Assembly (NCBI RefSeq): GCF_900635455.1
Contig: NZ_LR134116.1
Coordinates: 2,790,001 to 2,854,000 of the forward strand
Direction: 5' to 3'
Length of the DNA stretch: 64,000 nucleotides
From: Yersinia intermedia
GTDB lineage: Bacteria; Pseudomonadota; Gammaproteobacteria; Enterobacterales; Enterobacteriaceae
Under the pieces are notes generated by a model. The model saw nothing but the letters and a program-made list of their open reading frames with translations, was not told the DNA's origin and searched no databases. The position numbers and the translations under genes are program-made. Below are positions 19,320 through 28,045 of the stretch, in pieces. The stretch's first letter is position 1. Each line of letters opens with the position of its first letter.

Positions 19320-21910
19320 ATCACCTCTAACTGCCGGAATTCACCCTGAACCAATGCGCTACTGGGCAATTTATAATCAAAGCCGCAACTCTCACCAACC
19401 CCTTCCCCCCAGATCACGCGCAGATGCCCGTCTTGCTGGTTCACCCGCACCATGGCTTGCCCACCCTGAGCGATATAGCCCACGCTGGTACCCTTGGCAT
19501 CTTTCACCTCGGCACCAAACGGTAACGGCGTGTTATCCGCCCGATGTCCGGTCAATAACATCGAATAACCGCTGGAGGTTTCAAACTTCACCAGTGCCAC
19601 CGCACCGGCAGTAGGAGCAACCCGCTGACTGGTGGTTTTAAATTCCACATCAGACGATAACCCTTTGGGATCCAGTTCTACATCATTCTGCCGGTAAGGA
19701 CTTAAGTAAGGCACAACTGCACGGCCACTGCCATCGAGACGCATCCCCGAATAGTTGGCGACACGGGCACCCGCAGCATCGGGTGCTTCCACTATCCCTA
19801 CGGTATCGCCCAAATAGGAGGCAAAAACCACGCCACCACGGTATGCGACGAGGCCACCAGACACACTGGCACTGGCCTGCTCGTAATCCTTACTTTTAGA
19901 ATAACTGCCGCCAAGCGTCGCTTTAGGAGCCAACCAACTACCGCTCATGCCAACGGTGTTGTAATTGCCGTTCACATCAGTGCGGTTACTTGCCGCCGAA
20001 ACACCATAGTTAAATTGATTATCGTCGCCAGCAGAGCCTGAAACCCCGGTTTGAACTGAACTGCTATCACGAGTATTGGTGTAACTGGTACTCAAACGTG
20101 GTGAACCCCGTTTGCTCCCCAATGGGATGGAGAAAGAGATACTCAGTTGATTATCCCAGTTCTCACTGGACATATTGCGCAGCCGATTAAGGGCCACGTT
20201 ATAACTCAGTGACTTATAGCTATTATTATAGCCGAACTGGAAATTCATATCGCGGCGCTGCCCGCCCCAATAATCCTGCGCATTGGCATTGGCATAAAAC
20301 GAGCCATAACCTTCGGGCAAACCTTGGGTAATACTGATTTGTGCCTGATTGCGGCGACGATATTTAAAACTGTCATCGTAGCGGGTGCCATCACTTGGCA
20401 GGCTTGAATTGAAAATAGTGTTATTAACTTCGCCATGTTGCAAATAGTCACGCATACGCATCGCTTCTGACGGCGTGTAAAAACCGTCGCTGGAATAATG
20501 GTAACTGGCGATGGTCAGGCTGGTATTCGTTTCCGGCAATGAGTTCGCATAGGTTATCCCCATACTCTGACCGCTTTGGTCATTTTCACCGGGCAACCTG
20601 GTTTGCGCTTGTGTCAGATTAAAGGCCACCGCCCCGACCGGGGTATTGAATGCCAGCCCGGCAGAAGCAGATAGATACCCTTCGGCCGCAACCACTCCAC
20701 CGTTACCCGTCATTAAATTGGATAAGCCATGGCGAAACGTCCCCATAAAGAGAGCCGGTTTTTCCACCATTGAATTGTCGCGATATTCACCGGCCATCAA
20801 GGAATAACGAGTGGTTCCCGGCCGCAATAGCTCGGCAATCGATGTAAATGGCACGGTAAACGACTGCTCGCTACCATCAGCTTCGGTAATAGTGACAATC
20901 AGATTACCGCCCTGCCCTGTAGGGTAGAGATCGTCGATGATAAAAGGCCCCGGTGTTACCGTAGTTTCATAAATAGATTGGCCCTGTTGGCGAACAACGA
21001 CGCGGGCGTTAGTACGAGCAATGCCACGCACTACTGGCGCATAACCACGCTGAGAATCAGCGAACATGCGGTCATCCGAACTTAATGCAATACCACGATA
21101 GCTAATACTGTCGAATACTTGACCATCAGTATTGGAATCACCCACCGTCATTTTGCTGTATAAAGATGGCACCGCACGCTCAGCGTAGGTGGCCAGATTT
21201 TGATAATCAAACCCCTGACTGTCACTGCGATTCAATGCACTACGATAATATAAACGCCAACTTTGCCAGTTGAATCCGCCTAACAACCCGAGATATTGAT
21301 AAGTCTGGCTGCTGGCATCACGCTGATTACTGCGATAACCGGTGTAGTCATATTTCAACGTTGCCGCCGTCACGCCATCATCCCAATATTTAGGATTAAC
21401 ATAGCCACGCGCCTGACGGATTAAAAAGGCTTGTGGAACCTGAATATCCAACCGTTGGATATTCTCATCAAAAATGGCATTGCCACCGTCAAGAAGAGTG
21501 CTCAATGATGAGCAAACACCCGCACTTGCGAGTTTTTTCAGTACATCAGGCGTAACCTTAGTAGTATCAATCCCTAATTCATCAAACAGCTTTAAATCAA
21601 AACACGGAAGGGCCACTTTAGATTCTGGCGACGGCAATTCAAAGCGCATAGTCTGACGCCCAATCCACTGTTCATTCAAATAGATATCAATGCTATGCTC
21701 ACCTGGAGCAACAGGATTGCCATCACTGTAGCGGCTGGCATCAACAGAAAATCGCAGGAAAGAGTCACTGAACTCAACATGTTCAGAATCTTCAGCCCAG
21801 GCAGGTAAACTAAATAGCATGCCACCCAAGCTAGAAATAACCAGGGAGAAGAATACCGGGAAATATTTCGGGCGCTCGTGTTTTTGATAATACATGTAAT
21901 AATTAAGCAT
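19310..21910 (-). CDS. outer-membrane fimbrial usher
   Basis: An 866-aa FimD/PapC-type usher. A signal segment (about residues 18-39) precedes the N-terminal chaperone-binding domain (FSDSFLRFSVDASRYSDGNP). The 24-strand barrel with plug domain follows (GIARTNARVVVRQQGQSIYE), then two C-terminal domains ending in the conserved Cys pair (SCGFDYKLP...LEVICK). It assembles and secretes pilin-chaperone complexes. Length is normal and the gene is intact. Confidence 0.95.
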   Translation of the reverse strand: MLNYYMYYQKHERPKYFPVFFSLVISSLGGMLFSLPAWAEDSEHVEFSDSFLRFSVDASRYSDGNPVAPGEHSIDIYLNEQWIGRQTMRFELPSPESKVALPCFDLKLFDELGIDTTKVTPDVLKKLASAGVCSSLSTLLDGGNAIFDENIQRLDIQVPQAFLIRQARGYVNPKYWDDGVTAATLKYDYTGYRSNQRDASSQTYQYLGLLGGFNWQSWRLYYRSALNRSDSQGFDYQNLATYAERAVPSLYSKMTVGDSNTDGQVFDSISYRGIALSSDDRMFADSQRGYAPVVRGIARTNARVVVRQQGQSIYETTVTPGPFIIDDLYPTGQGGNLIVTITEADGSEQSFTVPFTSIAELLRPGTTRYSLMAGEYRDNSMVEKPALFMGTFRHGLSNLMTGNGGVVAAEGYLSASAGLAFNTPVGAVAFNLTQAQTRLPGENDQSGQSMGITYANSLPETNTSLTIASYHYSSDGFYTPSEAMRMRDYLQHGEVNNTIFNSSLPSDGTRYDDSFKYRRRNQAQISITQGLPEGYGSFYANANAQDYWGGQRRDMNFQFGYNNSYKSLSYNVALNRLRNMSSENWDNQLSISFSIPLGSKRGSPRLSTSYTNTRDSSSVQTGVSGSAGDDNQFNYGVSAASNRTDVNGNYNTVGMSGSWLAPKATLGGSYSKSKDYEQASASVSGGLVAYRGGVVFASYLGDTVGIVEAPDAAGARVANYSGMRLDGSGRAVVPYLSPYRQNDVELDPKGLSSDVEFKTTSQRVAPTAGAVALVKFETSSGYSMLLTGHRADNTPLPFGAEVKDAKGTSVGYIAQGGQAMVRVNQQDGHLRVIWGEGVGESCGFDYKLPSSALVQGEFRQLEVICK

Positions 21911-21981
21911 TATATCGAGGCCATTTAATAAAAGTGCCCCCTGTGGATACAGAGAAACACTGATTAATTATATTTATGTTT

Positions 21982-22725
21982 TTATTGCACTAACTTCTGA
22001 GTACCCGGTGTCTCGCCACCTTGATCATTGATAACAGAATAAAAAACTTGTGTGGTATTATTTATTGGGCCGTTAGCATTAACCGGTAAGCTAAGCTCAG
22101 CAAAAGGTGCAATCATCTTATTATTTATTTTGCTCAAACTTGCCACAATCGGGCTATCTTTTGATGCACGTAATTCCAGTGTTCTAAAAGTAATATAATA
22201 GGGTGACGCATTTTTTATAACCAGTTGATTACCCTTTTTAAAAAAGGTCACGTTCATAATAGCCTGTTCTATTGGCATGGCTAATTCTGCCGGGCGATAA
22301 AACATTTTAATTCTGGTACGGAAAGCCAATTGCAATTTGTTATCATCTCCCACGGCTTTTTTAGTAGGTTTAGGCGGGATTTCTAACAAGTTAAACCAAA
22401 AAAGTGTTTCACGATCAGCCGCTAAACCACTGCCAGTTCGGAACAAACGGATAGTCTGATCTCTTTTAGGATCTAAACGCACCACCGGTGGCGTAACACT
22501 AAAAGGCACCTTGATAGTATCAGGCCGCGCGTTCGCATCACCGTTATCAATCCAGGCTTGCAGCAGAACGGGCATATTACCGGTATTGGAAACCTTAACC
22601 ACGCCTTCACGTTGCTTCTCATCGTATATAACGCGCGTACCCGTGATCATCACTTCAGCGCGGGCAACCGTGGCAGCAACCAGTAATGTGACAAAAGAAA
22701 AAGCTATAAAACATGTTTTACGCAT
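21982..22725 (-). CDS. periplasmic fimbrial chaperone (first of the operon)
   Basis: A 247-aa PapD-like chaperone with a clean signal peptide (MRKTCFIAFSFVTLLVAATV, cleavage after ARA). It shares the ETLFWFNLLEIPP and RIKMFYRP motifs with the second chaperone but is clearly diverged. I use the Met at 22725 because it gives a normal signal peptide and has GGGAAG upstream; the 22-residue longer frame gives a poor N-terminus. It follows the pilin gene and a hairpin and precedes the usher. Confidence 0.92.
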   Translation of the reverse strand: MRKTCFIAFSFVTLLVAATVARAEVMITGTRVIYDEKQREGVVKVSNTGNMPVLLQAWIDNGDANARPDTIKVPFSVTPPVVRLDPKRDQTIRLFRTGSGLAADRETLFWFNLLEIPPKPTKKAVGDDNKLQLAFRTRIKMFYRPAELAMPIEQAIMNVTFFKKGNQLVIKNASPYYITFRTLELRASKDSPIVASLSKINNKMIAPFAELSLPVNANGPINNTTQVFYSVINDQGGETPGTQKLVQ

Positions 22726-22755
22726 AGAACTTCCCATTATAGAGCGAATGAAACA

Positions 22756-22772
22756 GGGAGCATTAAGCTCCC
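22756..22772 (-). promoter_or_regulatory. intercistronic hairpin after the major pilin
   Basis: GGGAGC-ATTAA-GCTCCC, a 6-bp GC-rich stem without a T-run, between the pilin stop and the chaperone start. Such hairpins after the pilin gene commonly stabilise or separate its message so that pilin is made in excess. Confidence 0.55.
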
Positions 22773-22841
22773 ATGGGGTAACAGATAACATTCGCTATAA
22801 ACAACGCATCGCCATCAGCCACGCTATATCAAACGTTTTGA

Positions 22842-23378
22842 TTAATCGTAAACAATCGTATAGTTGACTTGTGTTGCAACAACACCCGCCGTAACAGCGC
22901 TATTAGCATAATATTGTGCGTAATAACCCAATGTCGCACCACCACCGGAAACATCTTCTACCACACCGCCCTGGCTAGTACCGCCGACCACGATTGGCGT
23001 GCTGACTTTGTCTAACAAACGAACCTGAGCGCCCGTCGCTGTTCCACTACTGTTGTTCAACCGGCCAGTGCTGGTCTCAACAGTAGGGCCTGGTTCAAAG
23101 TAGGCATAAGCGTTATTCAGTGTCGACCCAGCACAGCCAGACAACACGATATTGAAAGGTGTGGTACCCGCAACCGAGCCAATACTACTCAGGGCATTTG
23201 CAGAAACAGTTGGTAAGGTAACCGTCCCATCGTTAGTGCCGTTGTTGACAGCGATACTACAAGTCGTATCAGTGATTTGACCGTTGATGGTAATAGTTCC
23301 ATCAACAGCGAATGCTGATTGTGCAATAAATACGCTGGCGATAGCCGCGATTAATGCATTGCTAGTTTTAATTCTCAT
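22842..23378 (-). CDS. major fimbrial subunit (pilin)
   Basis: A 178-aa type-1-like pilin with a signal peptide (cleavage after SAFA, residue 24), an N-terminal donor strand (GTITINGQITD), the Cys pair of the pilin fold (TTCSIAV and LSGCAG) and the C-terminal TIVYD beta-zipper. It is the first gene of the operon, directly behind the promoter. Confidence 0.92.
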   Translation of the reverse strand: MRIKTSNALIAAIASVFIAQSAFAVDGTITINGQITDTTCSIAVNNGTNDGTVTLPTVSANALSSIGSVAGTTPFNIVLSGCAGSTLNNAYAYFEPGPTVETSTGRLNNSSGTATGAQVRLLDKVSTPIVVGGTSQGGVVEDVSGGGATLGYYAQYYANSAVTAGVVATQVNYTIVYD

Positions 23379-23469
23379 ATTTATTTCCCCGTACTTTAAA
23401 ATAAGGTAATGACTAATGACATCAATTAGGATTAATACCCTGAATCAGTAAAGTATGATTTAGTGTGGC

Positions 23470-23498
23470 TATTATTTCAGCATTTAGAATATTGTCAA
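23470..23498 (-). promoter_or_regulatory. sigma-70 promoter of the fimbrial operon
   Basis: Minus strand: a perfect TTGACA (-35, 23498-23493), 17-nt spacer, ATAATA (-10, 23475-23470). This puts the start of transcription about 80 nt before the pilin ATG. Confidence 0.7.
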
Positions 23499-23580
23499 TC
23501 CAGCCCAAAACGTAAAGTTATAAATGCATTGTTAAATAATTAGAACCCATGAATATAAATAAAAGAATAGTAGAGTTGTT

Positions 23581-23716
23581 TGTAGGATTTATTTCCGAAT
23601 CTGTAGGAATATTCATACAAGAAATAATTATATATAAAATTAGATTATGCGGGATATTTAATACATCTAATATTTAACAAATAAAAAAAACAATACAAAA
23701 CAGGATTGTAGGATTT
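23581..23716. repeat. three TGTAGGA repeats, helically phased
   Basis: TGTAGGATTT at 23581, TGTAGGAATA at 23603 and TGTAGGATTT at 23707 lie upstream of the fimbrial promoter. Start-to-start distances of about 22 and 104 nt are near two and ten helical turns. The middle copy is part of the RcsAB-like box. They may be binding sites for one regulator. Confidence 0.4.
23604..23617 (-). promoter_or_regulatory. candidate RcsAB box upstream of the fimbrial promoter
   Basis: On the minus strand TATGAATATTCCTA matches the RcsAB consensus TAAGAATATTCCTA at 13 of 14 positions. It is about 105 nt upstream of the -35, an activator- or silencer-compatible distance. Confidence 0.55.
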
Positions 23717-24140
23717 TTCCCACCCTTGCAAATGAGAATATCTTAAAAAGTACGACTATTCGATATATCGCATCGAATAATCGAAAACATAAATTTATTC
23801 AAAAATTATCTTTACAAATAATTAACGATTTTAAAGTAAAAAATATTTTGTTTATTGCGAAAATCAATAATTACTAACATTAATCATCTACATGGTTAAC
23901 AAAAATAACCATGTAGATTAAATTATTAACCGTAGTAATTCTCATTCGTTATCATATCTTGTAACTCAGCTTTATGGGGTGTACATCTCCGCGTCCTTCT
24001 GTACCTACTGAATATCGTGTTCTATTTACAGAACTCCTCGGTTACGCCGAACAAGACATGCAAAGCCCGTAGTTGGGGGGAATGTCACCCCAAAAAGCAA
24101 TGATGAGATAAAACAGCAAAAAATAATGTCACGCCCACTG
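23618..24140. other. very AT-rich gap upstream of the fimbrial operon
   Basis: About 350 nt (23618-23970) of extremely AT-rich sequence without ORFs, the type bound by H-NS, followed by about 170 nt of ordinary composition (23971-24140). I found no gene in either part. Confidence 0.5.
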
Positions 24141-24319
24141 TTATTGCAGTGAGCGGATAATATGTACCGCACTTATGCCACCGAACTCTCTTTGGTACAA
24201 AGGAATGCGTTGAGGTAATTCACTGCCGGTGAGATGACTGATCCAACCTGCGGGATTAGTGAAAATACGAATGCTTGGGTATAAGGCAATGCCCGTCGGC
24301 CACACAAGGGATGGCTAGC
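24141..24319 (-). pseudogene. frameshifted small gene in the SRPBCC/LolA-like operon
   Basis: An ATG overlaps the stop of the SRPBCC gene (TGATG) and has GGAG 9 nt upstream, as expected of a translationally coupled gene, but its frame closes after 21 codons. In the next frame a clean run of 57 codons continues to 24141 (...IRIFTNPAGWISHLTG..., ending HIIRSLQ). Removing one C from the CCC near 24306 would join them into a 59-aa protein. Hence a frameshifted gene or a sequencing error. The family is not recognised. Confidence 0.4.
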
Positions 24320-24320
24320 A

Positions 24321-24791
24321 TCACCGCATCTCCACCCGTGTGCCTAATTTACGCGCTAAACCTTTGGCACCTTCGCGCATGACGCTGTCATGATTCCAGC
24401 GAAATAATGGGGCTGCGATTGGTGCCAGGCAGTTCATCCAGCGCGTATTGGTTCGAATGTGCCAATCGTAACGAACAATAGTGTCGGTGCCATTGAAAAA
24501 TAATGACCACTGCCCAATCCCTTCAACCTCACCACTCGCCTGCCCCTCTAGCAAGCGTAACGGCATAATGGTTAAGACATGAATATCAAAGGTTATCCGA
24601 TAAGGAAGTACACCTTTCCAAGTGTAACGATGCAATGCGCCGATACCTTGTAGATCACCTTTTTCTATCTCAATGATTTGCTCCAGACTTTTCCACCAAT
24701 GTGGCCACATATCCGGGTGGCATAGAATATCCCATACCGTCTGAAGCGGTGCCTTGACCTGCCAAGTGGTGGAAAACCGGTACTCAGCCAT
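24321..24791 (-). CDS. SRPBCC (START-like) polyketide cyclase/lipid-transfer domain protein
   Basis: A 156-aa single-domain protein. Its N-terminus (YRFSTTWQVKAPLQTVWDIL) and WPHWWKSLE are characteristic of the SRPBCC fold, which forms a hydrophobic ligand pocket. No signal peptide. It lies 16 nt behind the LolA-like gene, so the two form an operon, possibly handling a lipid or hydrophobic ligand. Exact substrate unknown. Confidence 0.8.
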   Translation of the reverse strand: MAEYRFSTTWQVKAPLQTVWDILCHPDMWPHWWKSLEQIIEIEKGDLQGIGALHRYTWKGVLPYRITFDIHVLTIMPLRLLEGQASGEVEGIGQWSLFFNGTDTIVRYDWHIRTNTRWMNCLAPIAAPLFRWNHDSVMREGAKGLARKLGTRVEMR

Positions 24792-24807
24792 ACCGTCGAA
24801 CTCCGTA

Positions 24808-25524
24808 TCAAGGGGTGAAAAAACGCTCAGGAAAATGCAGATTGATAATCATCGCCTCCATAATGACCGTTTCCAGTTGCTGTTGTTCCACCCCATAACT
24901 GATCACTTTGACTGGGAAGTGGGATCGATTATCTAACCAGATGTCGCAGCGATGTACCTTATCCACCGTGAAACCGGCAGGGCCAGTTATTGAGAGGTGC
25001 GATACCGGCTGGTGCGCGAAAACCTCATCACCGAGAATAACGGTATTGCCGCCTTGTTGCAGGAGACGGATGTTGTGTAACAACGTTCCGATATCAGATT
25101 TATCCACACGGTGACCACTCTTATCGCGTATCAAGGTATTCGTGGGCAAAAGGCTCAGTACGGGTAACATGTTCATTCCGAATGGCCATAATCTGACCTG
25201 GCCGCTGTCAGGGCTATAAATCAGCGCGGCTCCATTGTGGGGTTCAGTAAAATCCATGCGCACATATCCCGGCTTACGGTAGCTGTAACGAATTACCGTC
25301 GCATCACCCTGTGCTGACAAGGAGCTAACTCTAACTTGATAGGATTCAATCAGCTCAAAATGGTATTGCGCAACCCTAATCGGGTCAGATGTGCGGCTAC
25401 CCGATATTGGCGTGACTATCATGCTGGCATCACGCGTTCCATCTGCCACCATCGCTGCATAGGCAACGCGGCCCGATATCAAAAGTACCGCCAGTATTAT
25501 AATGGATCCGGTTAAGCCGCGAAT
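24808..25524 (-). CDS. LolA-like periplasmic lipoprotein-carrier-fold protein, apparent ATT start
   Basis: A protein of up to 238 aa with an outer-membrane-lipoprotein-carrier-like fold: YRKPGYVRMDF, DKSDIGTLLHN and C-terminal LHFPERFF. With an ATT start at 25524 it has an ideal signal peptide (RGLTGSIILAVLLISGRVAYA) and a perfect AGGAG 6 nt upstream. The nearest conventional alternative, TTG at 25482, lies inside the signal peptide and has no good SD. An in-frame TAG precedes the AGGAG. Either a rare ATT start or a mutated ATG, in which case the gene may be poorly expressed. Confidence 0.7.
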   Translation of the reverse strand: MRGLTGSIIILAVLLISGRVAYAAMVADGTRDASMIVTPISGSRTSDPIRVAQYHFELIESYQVRVSSLSAQGDATVIRYSYRKPGYVRMDFTEPHNGAALIYSPDSGQVRLWPFGMNMLPVLSLLPTNTLIRDKSGHRVDKSDIGTLLHNIRLLQQGGNTVILGDEVFAHQPVSHLSITGPAGFTVDKVHRCDIWLDNRSHFPVKVISYGVEQQQLETVIMEAMIINLHFPERFFTP

Positions 25525-25877
25525 AGCCTTCTCCTACACTTGGGTTCATCAGCCAGAATTACCTGATGTCATTATTAAATATAGGCCTAAATATCAGCAA
25601 ACAATCAGCAACCCAGATCTATTATTTATCATCTTGCTACGCCGACTTAGTGTGATAAGGATCGCTGAATTTTTTTTCTATAAGTGCTTGAATAATGGTG
25701 GAGCATGCGGGATTTCCCTCTCAGAAAGGTTATCTTATCAGTCATTTTCGGGGCAACCTCTTCAGCCGTTCCGGTATCTCTCTATGAAACGGTTGCGATC
25801 ATGCACCTTTTTACGGCATGTTTATGGCAACACCTCCCTGCTTTAGATATTCGAATTATCACTTTGTGAGCAACCTG
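25525..25877. other. gap between the LolA-like gene and mtfA
   Basis: About 350 nt. Frames are open for part of it but show no family similarity and lack ribosome sites. I see no gene. Confidence 0.5.
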
Positions 25878-26690
25878 ATGATTAAGTGGCTGTGGAAAGC
25901 AAATCAACCGCAAGCGGAGATGCTTGCACAGTGGCGTGAAGCACTGAACATCCCACTGTTGGCTCCGCTGAATGAGCAGGAGCAACAGCGGCTGGCTTCT
26001 GTTGCCAGTTATTTGCTGCAACAAAAGCGGCTGGTACCATTGCAAGGGCTAGAGTTAACACCGTTGATGCAGGCCCGCCTTTGCCTGCTATTCGCACTAC
26101 CCGTCATGGAGCTTGGGGCCAAATGGTTAGATGGCTTTCATGAAGTCCTTATTTATCCTTCTCCGTTTGTGGTTGATGACAACTGGCAAGATGATCTCGG
26201 CCTGGTGCATTCAGGTCAAACAGTACAATCGGGCCAAAGTTGGGAACAAGGGCCGATTGTCTTGAACTGGCAAGATATTCAAGATTCATTTGATTTATCA
26301 GGTTTTAATCTGGTTATTCATGAGGCCGCGCATAAGCTGGATATGCGCAATGGTGGTAATGCTAACGGTGTGCCCCCTATTGCCATGCGTGATGTGGCAG
26401 CATGGGAATATGACCTGCATCAGGCAATGGACAGCATTCAAGACGAGATAGATATGGTGGGTGTTGAGGCTGCCAGTATGGATGCGTACGCCGCCAGTGA
26501 TCCGGCCGAATGTTTCGCGGTGTTATCAGAGTACTTTTTCAGTGCGCCTGAACTATTAGAAAGCCGTTTTCCTGTTGTTTATCAGCATTTCTGCGCATTC
26601 TATCACCAAGATCCCCTCGCCCGGCTGAAACGTTGGGAAAATGCCTTAGTGGATAATCAAGATACCGATAATATACCGCCGCAGAGCTAG
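25878..26690 (+). CDS. mtfA: MtfA metallopeptidase (Mlc titration factor)
   Basis: A 270-aa zinc peptidase collinear with E. coli MtfA (265 aa). It has the active-site HExxH ([16 protein letters not shown], about residues 147-160) and the downstream Glu-containing motif [14 protein letters not shown]. In E. coli MtfA binds and inactivates the glucose repressor Mlc, raising ptsG expression. The start is MIKWLW as in E. coli. Its position just before a tRNA-Asn gene is also conserved with E. coli. Confidence 0.93.
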   Translation: MIKWLWKANQPQAEMLAQWREALNIPLLAPLNEQEQQRLASVASYLLQQKRLVPLQGLELTPLMQARLCLLFALPVMELGAKWLDGFHEVLIYPSPFVVDDNWQDDLGLVHSGQTVQSGQSWEQGPIVLNWQDIQDSFDLSGFNLVIHEAAHKLDMRNGGNANGVPPIAMRDVAAWEYDLHQAMDSIQDEIDMVGVEAASMDAYAASDPAECFAVLSEYFFSAPELLESRFPVVYQHFCAFYHQDPLARLKRWENALVDNQDTDNIPPQS

Positions 26691-26869
26691 TTACCTCGTC
26701 ATTTGCAGAGGCAGTAGCGGTCTGATGGCTAATAAAAAATGGCGGTATTGCCCTATTCAACGGTTATTTACACCGCCTTTGCTCAGATGCTGAGCAGTTA
26801 GCTGCAATGCACTAATTTAGCGTTGACAGTATCGGGCATGCTAGATATCATGCGCCCCGTTCACACGAT

Positions 26870-26945
26870 TCCTCTGTAGTTCAGTCGGTAGAACGGCGGA
26901 CTGTTAATCCGTATGTCACTGGTTCGAGTCCAGTCAGAGGAGCCA
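26870..26945 (+). tRNA. asn tRNA: tRNA-Asn (GTT anticodon)
   Basis: A complete 76-nt tRNA: acceptor arms TCCTCTG/CAGAGGA, anticodon loop CTGTTAATC, T-loop GGTTCGAGTCC, encoded GCCA end. Yersinia tRNA-Asn genes are known insertion sites for P4-type integrative islands such as the high-pathogenicity island; see the scar described next. Confidence 0.97.
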
Positions 26946-26949
26946 AATT
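26927..26949 (+). other. left attachment-type site (tRNA 3' end)
   Basis: The 3' end of the tRNA, CCAGTCAGAGGAGCCAAATT (26930-26949), recurs with one missing G at 29084-29102. It contains the 17-bp core that I recall as the attachment site of the Yersinia high-pathogenicity island. Confidence 0.6.
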
Positions 26950-27105
26950 TGTGTTTTCATGCATCTTCACGAATCTTTATAAGATTTAGATTCAACGAGT
27001 TAGCGTGAAAAGTCTTCCCGACGCATTTTCATTTCCCCCTCCGCATCGAGCAAGATTGGTGGTCTGATTTGGGTCATTTCAGTTCGATTATGGAGTGACC
27101 ACCCT

Positions 27106-27291
27106 ATATTTCTGAACGACACTAAAATCCGCAGTCTCAAGCCTTCTGAAAAACCTTTCAAAGTTTCCGATTCCCACGGTCTATACCTTTTAGTCAATCC
27201 AAGCGGTTCACGTCTCTGGTATCTTAAATATCGTATCAACAAAAAAGAATCTCGCCTTGGCTTAGGTGCCTATCCTGATGTATCTCTGGCC
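27106..27291 (+). pseudogene. 5' fragment of a P4-type tyrosine integrase
   Basis: The frame reads LNDTKIRSLKPSEKPFKVSD, then GLYLLVNPSGSRLWYLKYR and GLGAYPDVSLA, the N-terminal DNA-binding part of P4/HPI-type integrases. Homology stops abruptly after SLA at 27291, where the next expected residues (about DAR) are replaced by unrelated sequence. The start codon is also gone (ATA TTT before the first Leu). All catalytic residues are missing. Confidence 0.85.
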
Positions 27292-27365
27292 GTGACCGGC
27301 TCTGGGATATCGACATATTTCAGGACGCCGGGAACGCCTTCCACGTCATAAACCGCTGCTTTCAT
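27292..27365 (-). pseudogene. 5' fragment of a zinc-type alcohol dehydrogenase
   Basis: Starting at an ATG with GAGGG upstream, the frame reads MKAAVYDVEGVPGVLKYVDI-PEPVT, the classic start of GroES-domain alcohol dehydrogenases, and ends at the junction with the integrase fragment. Only about 25 codons remain. It is coupled (ATGA) to the 45-codon ORF upstream, so the ridA operon once continued into it. Confidence 0.75.
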
Positions 27366-27499
27366 AAATTTCCCTCTGTCTCATCAGTAAATCCAGACCA
27401 GTCTGGCAAACCATCCCGATCTGGCATATAGCACGTCAGCAATCTCTCTGTTGCCTCTACAGGTAGCGCGGGCTGCCCTGTTGAATTTTCGACTGGCAT
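27362..27499 (-). CDS. 45-aa ORF between ridA and the dehydrogenase fragment
   Basis: MPVENSTGQPALPVEATERL... ends in ETEGNL with its stop overlapping the dehydrogenase start codon (TTATGA). No ribosome site is obvious and no family is recognised. It may be a genuine small operon member or a remnant. Confidence 0.3.
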   Translation of the reverse strand: MPVENSTGQPALPVEATERLLTCYMPDRDGLPDWSGFTDETEGNL

Positions 27500-27514
27500 A
27501 AAGACCCGTAACGC

Positions 27515-27904
27515 TTAGGGCAGCCGGGCAATCACCTTAATCTCAAACTTGAATCCGTAAAGCCACGTCACGCCGATCCCGGTCAACGTAGGGTAAGGCG
27601 CTTCCCCCCAATATTCTGGCAGGATACTCCAGATAGCGTCGAGGTTTGACTCGGGATCGACGACAAAGAGGGTAACGTCAACCACGTCACCGAACGTGCA
27701 GCCCGCAGCTGCGAGAACAGCATTAAGATTATCGAATGCCAGCCTGACCTGCGCTTTTAGATCGTGCTCAGGCGAACCATCCTCGCGGCTACCAACCTGC
27801 CCCGAAACGAACAAGAAACCGTTGGATTTGATGGCCGGTGAATAACGATTACGCTCATAGAGCGCCTGCCGACTGAAGGGAAAAACTGCTTCGCGTACTG
27901 TCAT
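27515..27904 (-). CDS. RidA/YjgF family protein
   Basis: A 129-aa Rid-family protein (reactive enamine/imine deaminase or related). It has FLFVSGQVG, a central DLKAQVRLAFDNLNAVLAAAG helix, and VDVTLFV, with TLTGIGVTWL at the end. The usual RidA active-site Arg region (R in the IEIEA/VRxE stretch) is replaced by KFEIKVIARLP, so deaminase activity is uncertain. I start at MTVREAV (AAGG 9 nt upstream). It is divergent from lysR and followed by the truncated dehydrogenase. Confidence 0.85.
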   Translation of the reverse strand: MTVREAVFPFSRQALYERNRYSPAIKSNGFLFVSGQVGSREDGSPEHDLKAQVRLAFDNLNAVLAAAGCTFGDVVDVTLFVVDPESNLDAIWSILPEYWGEAPYPTLTGIGVTWLYGFKFEIKVIARLP

Positions 27905-28045
27905 GTTTGTACCTTTGCAATGGGGCGAAATCTGCCCGGTGAACATAAAGACACTTTACAGGTGCTAGATCGGGCGGATAAACAAGCGACTTTGTTCATC
28001 ATTGTTTGTAAAATCCAAACAATCGGTGAAAAGAGAGGATAAGGA

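Noticed and set aside
25502..25846. 114-codon plus-strand frame before mtfA
   Set aside because: It overlaps the start of the LolA-like gene on the other strand, lacks an SD, and shows no domain pattern.
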